64,000 nt of DNA from Inia geoffrensis (GCA_036417435.1 CM070901.1:8964001-9028000), one strand, 5' to 3'; shown: positions 1 through 11,984, counted from the first letter of the stretch. Numbers and translations are program-made. The notes: generated by a model from the sequence alone, not told the origin.

Positions 1-867
1 TGAGTTTTGCAGGGACGTTATTCAACCCACCACAGAAGGAGTTTCTAGTCAAAGCCCTATAGAATACAGAGTATATTTTTGCAGTGTATCCATTCAGCAA
101 ATGTCTCCCACAAATTTACTGTGTCAGGAACTGCTGGGTCTAGAACTCGGAAATTCTTTTCTTTCTTGCTACCCTTATGGTAATGAATATATCTAACTTT
201 AATGATCACTCCTTAAATTTCTTAGATGCAGCCTAATTTATTTAACATATCTAGTGTGCCATTTAAATATTTTCAGCTTACCAAAGTGAATGATTACCTA
301 GCAAAATACTATCCAAACAAAAGATTGGAGCAGGCTTATTGGGATCTCGTTAAATATCGGTGCTGACAAGTATTACGTCAAGAGAATCAGCCGGATAATG
401 AAAGAGGAGGCCTAGTGCTTTATTCTGAAAACTCAAAACTCACATTTCTCCTCTTTGGCATGTAGATATTTCATTACCCCAACCCAAACTCTTTTTTTCT
501 TTAGACCATCATCAAAGAAATATCAAACACTTAGAGGGGTTTTCTTTTTCCAGTAGTGATTTAAAAGCTCAGGAAATCAGAATTTCTGGTTTTGTGATAG
601 GATTTCTTGAAGGGAGCTGGATAAGTACAGTGTTGTAACCAGAGTTCTTGCAGGAGGCATAACTGTAAGCTGCATCACAGGTGTTGTCTGCAGTGATTTG
701 AAACCATAGAAACAAATCAGAGCTATTGCTGGTGTTTGCATTGAGCTGAGATTGCATGCACATGACTGTTCAGTCTGCCAAAAATGGTGAGTGTTCACCA
801 GCCAAAATTAGATTCAGGTACATTTGCCCTGTCTCCATGCGTTTATGAACGCTGAATTATTATTATA
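1..867. other. Unassigned single-copy-like sequence
   Basis: I recognise no gene, RNA gene or repeat here. Short open frames exist on both strands but have no recognisable domains or family resemblance. It is AT-rich and looks like ordinary intronic or intergenic sequence. Confidence 0.5.
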
Positions 868-1066
868 TTTTTTTTGTGGATGCGGGCCTCTCACTGTTGT
901 GGCCTCTCCCGTTGTGGAGCACAGGCTCTGGACACGCAGGCTCAGCGGCCATGGCACACGGGCCCAGCTGCTCCACGGCATGTGGGATCCTCCCGGACCG
1001 GGGCACGAACCCGTGTCCCCTGCATCGGCAGGCAGACTCTTAACCACTGCGCCACCAGGGAAGCCC
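868..1066 (-). repeat. CHR-type SINE, short form
   Basis: A T-run at 868-875 is followed by the reverse complement of a tRNA-Glu-derived SINE. It ends at 1066 in the complement of the characteristic head GGGCTTCCCTGGTGGCGCAG. The box-B-like GGTTCGTGCCCC region is readable on the minus strand. Several CpG sites have decayed relative to other copies in the window, so it is not among the youngest. I could not identify a clean target-site duplication. Confidence 0.92.
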
Positions 1067-1217
1067 ATAGGAAACTTTTTATGTTTGATATTATATGTGG
1101 AATGATCCATACAAATGAAATAGAACCAAATAGAATTCATTTTAAATATATGGAAAATTTTATTATATTTTCTTTTTTAAAGTAAAATATCTTTAGAAAA
1201 AAATGATTAAACTTTAT

Positions 1218-1795
1218 ATTTAAAAAAATTTTATTGGAGTATAGTTGCTTTGCAGTGTTGTGTTAGTTTCAGGTGTACAGCAAAGTGAATCAGCTATATG
1301 TATACATATATCCCCTCTTTTTTGGATTTCCTTCCCATTTAGGTCACCACAGAGCGGTGAGTAGAGTTCCCTGTGCTTTACAGTAGGTTCTCATTAGTTA
1401 TCTATTTTATACTTAGCATCAATAGTGTGTATGTGTCAATCCCCGTCTCCCAGTTCATCCCACCCCCCTTTCCCCCTTGGTATCCATACATTTGTTCTCT
1501 ATGTCTGTGTCTCTATTTCTGCTTTGCAGGTAAGATCATCTGTACCATTTTTCTAGATTCCACATATATGTGTTAATATATGATAATTGTTTTTCTCTTT
1601 CTCACTTACTTCACTCCGTATGACAGTCTCTAGGTCCATCCACGTCTCTACAAATGACCCAATGGTGTTCCTTTTTATGGCTGAGTAATATTCCATTGTA
1701 TATATGTACCACATCTTCTTTATCCATTCATCTGTCGGTGGACATTTAGGTTGTTTCCATGTCCTGGCTACAGTAAATAGTGCTGCAGCGAAGGT
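1218..1795 (-). mobile_element. L1 3' end fragment
   Basis: Reverse-strand 3' portion of a LINE-1. The left end shows the TTATTGGAGTATAGTTGCTT pattern, the complement of the L1 3' terminus. It continues through the 3' UTR into the complement of the ORF2 C-terminal coding region (ATGGCTGAGTAATATTCCATT, 1677-1697). It is 5'-truncated near 1795 and carries no usable coding capacity. Confidence 0.9.
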
Positions 1796-3204
1796 TAAAC
1801 TTCTTCCAACATCTCTCCATTTGACTCCATTTGACTAGATATTAGATAGCCTCCAGTGACTCTCCTCAGCTACTCTGTTAATAGTCACAGATTGCAGCCC
1901 AAGGGCCAAATCTGGCTCTCAAGTGTGTTTCTTTAAACTTCTTTAAACGTGTTTTGAACGTGAATGTATTTCATTCTCCAGTTGGACTGTCCTGCCAACC
2001 TTGCCCATTTTTTGCTTGACCTTCCTCCTGTGTTCAGCCCTGTTTCCTATGTCCTTTGGGGTCCATCTGATAACCAGTTTCTCTCTCTCTCAGGTAATTA
2101 TTCCCCTCAGTCTTCCAAACTGATGCTTCTTTTCTCTCTAGATTCCTGAAATCGGTTTTCTCCATTCAGTTTGTCCTAACTATGTATAACTTGCCCTTCT
2201 GTTTCCCAGCTTGGCTTCTCATTGGAATAGCACAACAGAAGGTAACAAAGAAACAGAATGCCGACAGAACTCCAGCAACTTTAATTTGTAGTACTCCCCA
2301 CTGCTCTAGAACTGACAAGCTGGAGACTGAACTGGTATCGATAAACAGCTTCCTCTCTACCTCCCTCAGGGCCATCACCTCTATTGATCGCTGCTCCTGG
2401 GAGGCGAGACTAGTGACAAAGGCACAGAACAGTGAGAAAGCTGTGGCATCAGAATCCTCTGAGTCTCTCCTTCTGAATTTTCCTCAAGCTTTCACCCCTC
2501 CACGATAAAACCTAAGCATTAGAAAAGTCTGGCTCCATCCCCAGCTCAGGCACATGTATCCTGATTATCTTAAACCATTCTCAGTGGTTCCATGGTATCC
2601 ATTTCAGGCCAAAGAGGTATGAGGAGAGGGCTGCTGGGATCTTCTGGCAAGATTTCTTCAGTTTTAAGTAGGAGACACTGAAGATGCAGAGGTTCTTAAC
2701 CTCTGAGCTTTATGCTGTCGGGCTGTGATGCCTGGAAAGGCTGCAGCTATACTGGCTAAAGCGGCCAATATATGGAGAAGGGTGAAACCAAGGGAACTGC
2801 AGAGAAGCTTAGCTGGGACTCATACAAACCACAGCTGGGGCTGCCCGACTTCCATTGTTTCTCTGAGTCAGGCTTTCTTGGTCCTCAAGGTTCAAGGCAT
2901 CCTAAATAACACACTCTCCCAAATTTACCACATCATTGTTTAATAGGCAAAATACTCTGACTTAACGACGTAACCTCCAGAAATCTATTTGTTCTTTTGT
3001 TGTCCTTTGGAATGTCAACCACTTCGAGATATGTATTCTCTCTCTAGGAGGAAACCCTGGAGAAAAATGAGCTCAGTGCTCTGCCGAGAAAGGTACTGAA
3101 TAGTTACCGACGATCACTATTATCTGTGTTTTTCTTTTAACCACTATTACCGTGTGGTTATAATCATTATACTTTGCATCTGCAAACTGATTTATAATTT
3201 TCTG
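1796..3204. other. Unassigned sequence
   Basis: No gene recognised. Open frames of up to about 108 codons (for example 2182-2508, plus) lack recognisable domains and overlap frames on the other strand. Part of 2510-2700 has the look of a decayed interspersed repeat, but I cannot name a family. Confidence 0.45.
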
Positions 3205-3395
3205 AGTGTGTCACTTATTTAGTTCTAATAACAGCCCCATGAGATAGACGAAAAGATGAAGATGCAAAAGATGGAGCCCAGCAAAGTTACGTGATTTGAC
3301 CAAGGTCACAAACCTTGAAAGTGTCAAGGCCAGGACTTAAATCTGGGTCCTGTAACCCTAAATCTAGTGCTTTTGCCACCAAGCCACAGCTAGAG
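3205..3395 (-). repeat. MIR-like ancient SINE
   Basis: Resembles the reverse complement of MIR: a segment like CAGCCCCATGAGATAG, then ACCAAGGTCACA and an accession resembling GGACTTAAATCTGGGTCCTG. Divergence is high, as expected for an element predating the placental radiation. Confidence 0.75.
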
Positions 3396-3449
3396 GTTAG
3401 AGCAAACCTGTGGGTTATGGGGAGGGAACAGGTTACAGGAGGGAAATAA

Positions 3450-3600
3450 GGAGGTGGCTCCAGACTGATTGCAAGGAAACTGGATTCTGCTCCCGGCTGT
3501 GTCAGCCACTAGCTGTGAAATCTTAGGCGAATCGTTTTATCTCCTGGGAGCCTCAATTTCAAGGCGTTACACTATATGATCTATTATGTGCTTCCTGATT
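3450..3600 (+). repeat. MIR-like ancient SINE
   Basis: Plus-strand MIR-like order: a variable-base tRNA-related part (GATTCTGCTCCCGGCTGTGTCAG), then AGCTGTGAAATCTTAGGCGA and CTGGGAGCCTCAATTTC. It lies close to a minus-strand MIR just upstream. Confidence 0.65.
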
Positions 3601-4489
3601 CTAACATCCTGTGTTTCTGAGGCCGAGAATTGCTTATGCAAATAGGGTACAAATCATGTTTTATATAAGCTGTAAAGCTTCCCTAGTGACCAAAGAGGCA
3701 CCGACTGTGTGTGTTCAGCTTGGGGTTCTATTTTAGCCTCTACGTTCACGCCTCTTGAGCACCTGTGAAAATGTCAGCAATTAACAAATGGGTTGAACAT
3801 CAAATTAAACTCATAAGTCATGGGCTTTTCGTGTGCAGAACAGTTTTACTCTAAAGCTGCAAAAATCATTTGTTGATGAGCTAATCTTGTCACTGTGATT
3901 CTTGGAACGTATTTAAGGTGGCATAAAAAGCCAGCCCTGTGGAGTCTTTGGGATGCTTCTTTATTAGGCATTTGAGTGGCAGGTTTCCACAGTTAATTGT
4001 CCCATGACTGGCTTCACTGTTTTAACGAAGCGTGTGATATTTGCTGCCTCAACAGATTTAGGTTTGCAAATTTAGCACTACAGGGGCTATTTTCTCCTAA
4101 GCAATATGTCAGCAGTTTGAGAAAATTGCCATCAGGGAAACCGTGGTGCTTTGGTTGCAGCTTCAGGATCCTCAAACTCATCTTCACACAGACAAATTAG
4201 TGTCAAAGAAAATGTAGCACACCAGGACTTCGGTCCCTTAAATAGAAACTGTTCTATTTCAGAAAGTGGGAAATATTTGCTGCAGAATTTTAAAATAGTG
4301 CTTTATGAATAAATATAAGCACTGGCTGACTAAAAATATCAGGTGCTATGGCCACATAAGGAAAACAGCTAGAGGAGGATGGGAAAATGACTGCATAAAG
4401 TCTAATTGCATATGGAATACAGTAGCCTTTGAAAAAAGATGCCGGAAATTGAGTCTCTAGAGTGATGATTTAATTTTTAATTAGAAAAA
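3601..4489. other. Unassigned sequence
   Basis: No gene, RNA gene or repeat recognised. The 67-codon frame at 3997-4200 has no recognisable family. Confidence 0.4.
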
Positions 4490-5115
4490 AATCTTCTCTT
4501 CCAGCTTTATTGAGATGCAATTGACATAGAGCACTGGATAAGTTTAAGGTGTGCAGTGTAATGATTTGATTTGCACACATCATGAAATGATTATCGTAAG
4601 TTTAGTGAACATCCATTATCATCTCGTATGTATACATGCAAAATTAAAGAAATAGAAAAAAAATTTTTCCGTGTAATGAGAACTCTTAGACCTTACTTTC
4701 CTAGCAACTTTAATATATAACATACAGCTGTGTTCATTGCATTTATCATGCTGTACATTACATCCCTAGTACCTAACTTATCTTGTAACTGGAAGTTTGT
4801 ACCTTTTGACCACCTTCATCCAATTCCCCTCTCCTCCCCTCCCTCCTCTGGTGACCACAGATCTGATCTCTTTTTTTTAATGAGTTTGTTTTGTTTGTTT
4901 TTGAAGTAAAATTGACCCACAACTGACTGTTAGTTCCTGGTACACAACATAGTGATTCGATATTTTTATACATTTCAAACTGATCACCACTATAAGTCTA
5001 GTTACCATCTGTCACAAAGATATTACATAATTATTGACTATATTCCCCACACCGTACATTTCACACCAGTGACTCCTTTATTTTGCATCTGGAAGTTTTG
5101 TACCTCAATCTCCTC
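4490..5115 (-). mobile_element. Two adjacent old L1 3' ends
   Basis: Two successive blocks each resemble the reverse complement of an old (L1M-type) 3' UTR. The first (about 4490-4860) contains CATGCTGTACATTACATCCC and GGAAGTTTGTACCTTTTGACC. The second (about 4870-5115) starts again with a TTGAAGTAAAATTGACCCAC-like terminus and repeats a CATCTGGAAGTTTTGTACCT segment. They could be two insertions or one rearranged element. Neither holds coding sequence. Confidence 0.75.
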
Positions 5116-5164
5116 AGAGGGATGATTTTGGGTGTAAGATGGTGACGTAAAACTTTGTGTTAGG

Positions 5165-5505
5165 TGTGTTTTTGAGTGACAGAAACCCAACTCACACTAG
5201 TCCTGTAAATTAGAATTTATTGGTTTATATATGTGGGAAGTCCAAAAGGCAGGCTGGACCCCCTGACTGCAACCAGAGACTCAACTTGTATCATTTTTCA
5301 GCTTTGCTTCCTTCTTAGTGTTGGCTTCAGTCTGTTCATAAGATCTTAGCACACAGAAGAAAAATGGCTAGAGGAAGCTCCAAGAAGCTCCACGGCTATA
5401 TCCTTTTTTCCCCCAGCACATGTATATAAATCCCAGGGAAGAATCTTGTTATCCTTATTTGGGCCATAACCTTACCTCTGGCCCAGTCACTGTGCCAAGG
5501 AGATG
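5165..5505. repeat. Ancient interspersed repeat, family not named
   Basis: Contains GACAGAAACCCAACTCACAC followed by AGAATTTATTGGTTTAT, a pattern shared loosely with 9335-9720 (CAAGTAACAGAAAGCTCTTC and following). The two are probably diverged members of one old mammalian repeat family. I cannot assign the family reliably. Confidence 0.5.
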
Positions 5506-6350
5506 GAGTACTCTTTTATATATATATATTCTTTTCCATTATGATTTATCACAGGATATTGAAAATAGTTCCCTGTGCTATACAGTAGGACCTTGTTGTT
5601 TGTCCATCCTATATATAATAGTTTGCATCTGCTAACCCCAACCTCCAAATCCATCCCTCTCCCAACCACCCTCCCACTTGACAACCACAAGCCTATTCTT
5701 TTTTTAAAAAAATTTATTTACTTTATTTATTTATTTTTGGCTGCATTGGGTCTTCATTGTGGTGCACAGGCTTCTCATCACGGTGGCTTCTCTTGTTACA
5801 GAACATGATGGGCTCTAGACGCGTGGGCTTCAGTAGTTGTGGCATGTAGCCTCAGTAGTTGTGGCTCATGGGCTCTAGAGTGCAGGCTCAGTAGTTGTGG
5901 CCCATGGGCTTAGTTGCTCCACAGCATGTGGGGTCTTCCCGGACCGGGGCTCGAACCCGTGTCCCCTGCATTGGCAGGCAGATTCTTGACCACTGTGCCA
6001 CCAGGGAAGCCCCGACAAGTCTGTTCTTTCTGTCTGTGAGTCTGTTTCATAGATAAGTTCATTTGTGTCATATTTTAGATTCCACATATAAGTGATATTA
6101 TATGGCATTTGTCTTTCTTTTTCTGACTTAATTTCACTTAGTATGATAATCTCTAGGTTCATCCATGTTGCTGCAAATGCCATTATTTCATTCTTTTTTA
6201 TGGCTGAGTGGTATTCCATTGTGTATGTGTACCACATCTGCTTTATCCATTCATCTGTCGATGGACATTTAAGTTGTTTCCATGTCTTGGCTATTGTGAA
6301 TAGTGCTGCTATGAACATAGGGGTGCATGTATCTTTTTGATTATAGTTTT
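5506..6350 (-). mobile_element. L1 3' fragment interrupted by a SINE
   Basis: Reverse-strand L1 3' UTR (5506-5700), then a CHR SINE, then continued L1 (6015-6350) reaching the complement of the ORF2 C-terminus (TGGCTGAGTGGTATTCCATT). The open frame on the minus strand across 5875-6318 is a chimera of SINE and ORF2 tail and is not a gene. Confidence 0.9.
5701..6014 (-). repeat. CHR-type SINE, long form, nested in L1
   Basis: Begins with a T/A-rich tail and TTTGGCTGCATTGGGTCTTC, contains repeated AGTAGTTGTGGC units, and ends with the complement of GGGCTTCCCTGGTGGC. Flanking near-repeats ACAAGCCTATTCTT (5687-5700) and ACAAGTCTGTTCTT (6015-6028) match at 12 of 14 positions and look like a decayed target-site duplication inside the L1. 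Confidence 0.93.
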
Positions 6351-9309
6351 GTCTGGGGCTATGGAGTATGCATATTACTCAGTCTGGATCACTGCTCATG
6401 TCTGGGGATAGGGCAGCATCATGACTGACAGCCCACTGAGACCACAAGCTATAGGAATGGGGAGTATCCCCAAAGGAAGGAATGCTGGATAGACAAAACC
6501 ATAGGTGCACTTGAAGATTTTCTTGAGATTTTTTTTTAAAGTCTTCATATTTAACACTGAACCTAAAGTTTTGAAACTAAAAACAAACATGAGTTACGGA
6601 CAGTGTTTTTCAAATTATCTAGAAATGCTTTGTCCTAAAATTAGAACAACTGACATAATCAGATCTGAATAAAACTTGAATCAGGTAGTGTACTTTTTTT
6701 CATCTAACTCCTAGTTTCCCTATAAACTCATTATTAAAAGAGCTGTGCATCAGTAAATACAAATTACCAAATGTAAAATGGCCAGTACTTTGGAGGAAGA
6801 TTTAAATAATTGTGAATTAGACAGTTGTCTCTTCATGGCAGAATCAATGATCAATTTCTGTTTCCACACTTGAATAGATCTAATATAACCCATAAGATAC
6901 TGGAAATGAAGTGATTATTAAACCTTAATGATGTTAGTCATTAGTTTGGGTTCCCCGGAACAGACTCAGATGGATGGCTGCTTGCAGAAGGTTTATAAGA
7001 AAGGGAGGAAGGAAGACAGCTTTAGGCAGAGGGAGAAGCTCATGCATCACGTGACTGCCGCTGACATCGCAGCCCGTCCTATAGGGGTTCTGGAACTGGG
7101 GTGGCCTTCAGAGTCTCCCAAATGAAGGCAAGGGGGTCAGACCTGTGCATGCCTGTGTTAACAGTCATTGGATGCAGCCTGATTGGGTGGGGACGGGGCG
7201 GCGGGGGCAAGGACTTCGTCAAGGCAGCTTCCGCAGCCGAGGGCGGGTCCTGGGAAGGCTCTCAGCTGTGAAGCATGAGCAGACCTCACTGCCTGGAGCC
7301 ATGGAAAACAGTGCGTCGGTCCTGCGGGACCCCAGCACCTCAGTGATGCTCTATAGCATCCATGACTGGAGGACATCTAATAGCACCACACAAGGGTCAG
7401 ATATATTCGCATTTTAGACGCCAGGCAGAAACAGTCTTTTCTGGCCAGAGAAGCTTTAAAACATTTCCCGTGGTCATAACACACAAGAGAACACAGTGGT
7501 CAGACCGACGAATGCTAATGGTGCCTCGAGAAGGCAGTTACTCAAGAGAGCACAGGTCATGAACACGAGATCATTCCAGTTACACCAGGCATTACACGGT
7601 CACTCCCAGGGTTGAGAAACAGAGACCCACCTGGGTAGGGCCTGGAAGAAAGATTACAATAAGTCACACAAAATCGTGACAAAACAGCTTAATGCAAACA
7701 AAGGAAGATCTCGGAGCCCAGAATCAGTTCCCTCATCCAGACTGCTTCATGGTAATCACTGGTACCTTGGTAAGTAACAACAGGGACAACGTTACTTTGT
7801 ACATATTTCAGTACAACTGCATCTTTTTAAAAGCCCTCCTATGCTGGTATATTAGGGTCAGAAAGGAGGGTGTTTTATATCCATTCTTAGGTTTCCGTCC
7901 AGCAACCGTTCCTCAAGTCCCCTTCCTCTTCCATCTCCAGCTCCGCTTATATTCAAATATATTCAAATATAAGCCGTAAGGGATCACTGTGTATCCGAGG
8001 TAACACTCCAACACCAGTGGAAAATAAAATGTCCCCGAAGGAATGAATATAGTGCAAGGAACAAAAGAGAAACAAAAATACCTTCTAATAGGTATCCTCA
8101 CAGGAGGGATTAAGGATGCTATGGGAAAGGAAATTCATAGAAGAAAAGAGAGCTTTTGAAAATTAAAAATGTTTATTAAACTTTTAGAAAATGCTATAAA
8201 AGAAATGGAAGATACAGTTGAGGAATCTCCCAGAGAGTAGAACAAATGGCTAAGCATAGGGTAGAGATTTCATGCAGAGTAATGAAGATTTAAAATTGCT
8301 GATGTACAGAGGGGCAGAAAGAGCTGCCTAGAGAGAGCCAGGATTGGTGGGCAGTGTGGAGGTTCTGGAAGAGGTAGAGGAACGGGCAATATTAGAGACA
8401 GCCTGTGGTTACATAGCTGTGTGAATGTGCACAGGTAATCTAAACTCTGTAATTTCTCATCAGCCATATGAAGACAGTAAGATCATTAAAAAGGCTAAAA
8501 TTATGTCAAACCAGAAGCAACATCTGCCTTATAGTAAGTGTTCTCCCAATGTTAACAATTAATGTGACCTGAGTCCTTTTCTCTTTGGAAAACCAAGCTC
8601 TTGGAATGAAAAATACTAAAAAACATGGAATTCTATGTCAAAAAGCCCACACTTGTAGATGAGCCCGTGCTTAGCCTTCAAACCATTGCTTATGCGATGA
8701 GTTAAAAAAAAAAATCTATTTACAAGCTCAATTAAGTTCTTTGTTCTCTGTATTGTTTTGCCCTCTTCTCCTAAGGCACTGAGGAACTCTGTGGAAAAAA
8801 TAAAATAAAGACCTTGGTGTCTAACTCCCAAGCTAATTCCATCATATAAACAGATGTGAAATTTCAACTGTTACAAGGTGATTTTAGGCTTATCTATTCT
8901 CAAAGTTTAAAACAGTGATAACCCAGACTCAGGTTGAAACAAAGAGCAGCCCCTGTAGTCACACTTCTCGCGAGGAAGCCAGGCCTGATCTGATGGAATT
9001 CTCTTTAGCACAGGTGGTGTTTCCCCAGGAGCGTCACCTGTAACACCAGGGCAGGGGGACAGAAGCTGCTCTGAACAGGGTAGGTTTCTTCCTTTCTGCT
9101 TCCTTCCTCAGGGATGGTTCACTTTCCCCTCCTTTGGTTGGCCTGGTATGATGTTATGATTAGGGTAAGATTTTCTGTTTTAATATACTGTGTGTAAGCT
9201 CACTGTAAGCCTGAGACAAACCAATCACCTTTGAGTTTATCTGTAGGTCTTGAAACGGGTCTCTTCAAGGACTTGTGCTTTCAAGTACTAGAAATGTTAG
9301 CTGGTTGGG
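6351..9309. other. Unassigned sequence with a GC-rich block
   Basis: No gene recognised. About 6935-7400 is GC- and CpG-richer and contains TTTGGGTTCCCCGGAACAGA-type sequence, which resembles a decayed interspersed repeat; I cannot name it. 7400-9309 has no recognisable coding or repeat signature, only short frames without family resemblance. Confidence 0.4.
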
Positions 9310-9725
9310 AAGATGGGTGAATCAGGGGACATGGCTGCAAGTAACAGAAAGCTCTTCTCAAGTCAGCTTTATCAAAAAGAAATATTTGCTCACGTACCTG
9401 GGAAATCTGAGATACAGCTGACTTTGGGTAGAGTTGGGCACAAGGGCTTACATGATGCTAGAGGTTTCTCTCGGTTTCTTATCTCTGATTGTTTCTGTTC
9501 ATGTTAGCATATTGGCCTCTTTCTGTCGTCATGTAGAGAGGTTTCCTCCATGTGACTTGGAGAGCTGGCCAGTAAGCAGCCTTAAATTTAAATTTTCCCC
9601 AAACTGTGACTCCAAAGGCAAAGAAGAATCGCACCTTATTTGAACTGACATAGCAGTCACGTGGCGGACTCTGACTGGCCCGCTGGGGTCTTGGGCTCAT
9701 CTGTCTCTGAATAAATCACTGCTGC
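9310..9725. repeat. Ancient interspersed repeat, family not named
   Basis: Shares the theme CTGCAAGTAACAGAAAGCTC, then AGTCAGCTTTATCAAAAAGA, with the block at 5165-5505. Probably an old repeat copy rather than a gene, although a 64-codon frame starts near 9313. Confidence 0.5.
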
Positions 9726-9964
9726 TAGAAGTGTTGAGACTCTGACTGGCCTGACATGCTCCTTTGCTCACACCGTGCCAGCGCCCTGTGATGGGGGGGA
9801 GACCTTTCTCAAAGAAGAGAGGGTATGCTTTTACCACAAGATTAGCTGATGAAACTGTAATTACCATATTTCACATAGTGAGGAAGAAAAGAGGAGGTAG
9901 ATCTGCCTTTGTTTTCATTACGTCCTTGACTCGATGCCCGTAGTTTCTACTGAGTCCGAGCTCA

Positions 9965-10511
9965 TGCTGCTCGCTGCACCACAGGCCAGTAAATCGAGAG
10001 ACGAGTCGTTAGGGCCAGGAATAGCGACTTTATTCGGAAAGCCGGCAGATCGAGAAGATGGTGGGCTAGTGTCCCAAAGAACCATCGTGCCTGGGTATGG
10101 ATGCTAGTTTCTTTTCTAGAGCAAAAGGGAGAGGGGATGAGGAGGTAAAGTGGCTGCAAATAGTTCCTGGCTCTGGCCAGATTCCTGAGGGGATGTGTTA
10201 AGTTCTTCTTTCCTGCAACCATTCACAGGTGGGCCTGGTCAGGCTGTTTCCTGTGAGCTAAACAGAGGCATCGGGTTGGCCAAAAAGTTTGTAATATCTT
10301 ATGGAAAAACCCGAATGAACTTTCTGGCCAACCAATATTTTAGCTTAATGCTCAGGCATGGAGGCACGGTCCCAGGGAATGGGCCATTATGTACACTTTC
10401 AGCCATAGGCAACGCCCCTTTAGTGATTAACTTGTAGCAAAAGCAATAGAATACAAAGTTGAAAGTAAAAGAAACAGCCAGTATGGAGTCAGGTTTGTTC
10501 TTCCCTATTAC
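9965..10511 (-). repeat. Probable solo endogenous retrovirus LTR
   Basis: Minus-strand LTR-like block. GCGACTTTATTCGGAAAGCC holds the complement of a polyadenylation signal, followed by a CpG-containing segment; the borders look like TG...CA near 9965 and 10511. No gag, pol or env sequence lies beside it, so it would be a solo LTR. A mariner-type hairpin element sits inside it. Borders and family are by eye only, and no target-site duplication was found. Confidence 0.55.
10273..10334. mobile_element. Mariner-type hairpin MITE, internally deleted
   Basis: Terminal inverted repeats GGGTTGGCCAAAAAGTTTG at the left and the complementary GAACTTTCTGGCCAACC at the right enclose a short centre. This matches the roughly 80-bp mariner-derived hairpin element common in cetartiodactyl genomes. 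The right arm keeps AAAAACCCGAATGAACTTT while the left arm lacks its partner stretch (roughly 15-18 bases), so the internal stem is broken. Confidence 0.8.
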
Positions 10512-10754
10512 ATATTCCATCTTAGCTCCTCAAAACTATGGTGGATATTCTTTCAATGTGTATTGGCTTTTAAGTTAGTGCTTGGATGATATATTTGGCA
10601 ATTTTCAATCATTCACATGCACATACAGTATTATGAGCATTTATTATGAATAATGCTTTTGATGAGTTGTTCATTCATTCATTGAGTTGAGTTCATTGAG
10701 TTCATTCATTCATTCTTACGTTCAGCAACCTTTATCTAGTACCTAGTAGAGACC

Positions 10755-11510
10755 ATGTATAGGAAAAAAAGAGTCATGGTCTCTGCTCTCCTGAAATTTA
10801 TAGGGTAATGAAAGAGAAAGACAATCAGATCTACACACACTGGCAAGCACAGTTGGAAATTGTTTTAAATGTTATAGGATTTTATAACAAGAGTAGACAT
10901 CTGGGTTGTATTGGCATATCAGAGAAGCTGTGTCATAAGAAGCTGTATTTAGGTAGAGTCTTAAATGACGAATAAGAATTAACCAGTTAAGGGCTTCCCT
11001 GGTGGCGCAGTGGTTGAGAGTCTGCCTGCCGATGCAGGGGACACGGGTTCGTGTCCCGGTCCAGGAGGATCCCACATGTCGCGGAGCGGCTGGGCCCGTG
11101 AGCCATGGCCGCTGAGCCTGCGCGTCCGGAGCCTGTGCTCCGCAACGGGAGAGGCCACAACAGTGAGAGGCCCGCGTACCGCCAAAAAAAAAAAAAAAAA
11201 AAAAAAAAAAAGAATTAACCAGTTAAGAGTACAGGGATGACCTTCCAGAGAGAAGAAACAGCATGTGTGAAGGGCCTGAATTGGAAAAAAACAAAAAAAA
11301 GCCACCAAACCAAATCCGTTGTCTCAGACTACAGAGAGGGAGAAACATAAAATACGAGGCGAAAGATGAACTCAGAGATCCCGCCAGACCTTACAGGCTG
11401 GGCTGAGAAGTTTACATATTTATCCTACATACAGTGGGGAATCCCTAAGCGCTTAAATCAAGGCGGTGATACAGCTTGATTTATGTCGATAAAAATCATT
11501 CTGGTTCATT
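10755..11510 (+). repeat. Ancient repeat split by a SINE
   Basis: Reads as one old mammalian interspersed repeat: CATGGTCTCTGCTCTCCTGA and AGGTAGAGTCTTAAATGACG left of the SINE, then GTGAAGGGCCTGAA and GATAAAAATCATTCTGG right of it. Similar themes recur at about 22380-22560, 38200-38430 and 54130-54440. The family is not assigned. The SINE at 10991-11209 interrupts it. Confidence 0.55.
10991..11209 (+). repeat. CHR-type SINE, short form, perfect TSD
   Basis: Full plus-strand element: GGGCTTCCCTGGTGGCGCAG head, box-B-like GGTTCGTGTCCC, CGTACCGCC 3' end and an A-tail of roughly 27 bases. The 17-bp direct repeat AAGAATTAACCAGTTAA lies at 10974-10990 and 11210-11226 without mismatch. The exact duplication and long tail indicate a young insertion. 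Confidence 0.97.
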
Positions 11511-11534
11511 CATTCATCTGTTTATTTAAACTAC

Positions 11535-11790
11535 AGATTATGGAACTGTGGAACACGAATGCCTGGGCTTGAAGTCTATTTCTGCCTCTTACTACTTGTG
11601 TGACCCAGGACAGTTTTCCTAACCTCTTTGGTGCCTCAGTTTCCTCATTTGTAAAATGGGGATAGCCATAGTAACTACCTGAGAGATTTGTTGTATGAGT
11701 TAAAGGAGTTATATGTATATAAAGTTTAGAAAAGTAATTGGAGCATGGTATCTAAGTACTCACTATTATTATTGTTGTTGTTATTAAACA
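11535..11790 (+). repeat. MIR
   Basis: Clear plus-strand MIR: ACTACTTGTGTGACCCAGGA, then CCTCAGTTTCCTCATTTGTA, AAATGGGGATA and the downstream TAAAGGAGTTATATG-type tail. Confidence 0.85.
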
Positions 11791-11984
11791 TATATTTATT
11801 GAGTGGCTCCTAGGTGCCAGGCCTTGAGGAGGTATGCAATGGACTTTATAAAGAGTGCGAGTGGTTTCTCACTAGAGCATTTGTAGTAAGGTTGTCAGAC
11901 AGTGTTGGGTGTCATTTTGAGCTGAATGATCATGATTTATAGGGCCACCCGTCTGCTTACATGTTTTACAATTATCTAGGCTAT

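Noticed and set aside
5875..6318. 147-codon minus-strand frame
   Set aside because: It reads from a SINE into L1 ORF2 tail, so it is a repeat chimera.
10991..11209. tRNA gene
   Set aside because: Box-like promoter sequence belongs to a tRNA-Glu-derived SINE with an A-tail and target-site duplication, not a cloverleaf tRNA.
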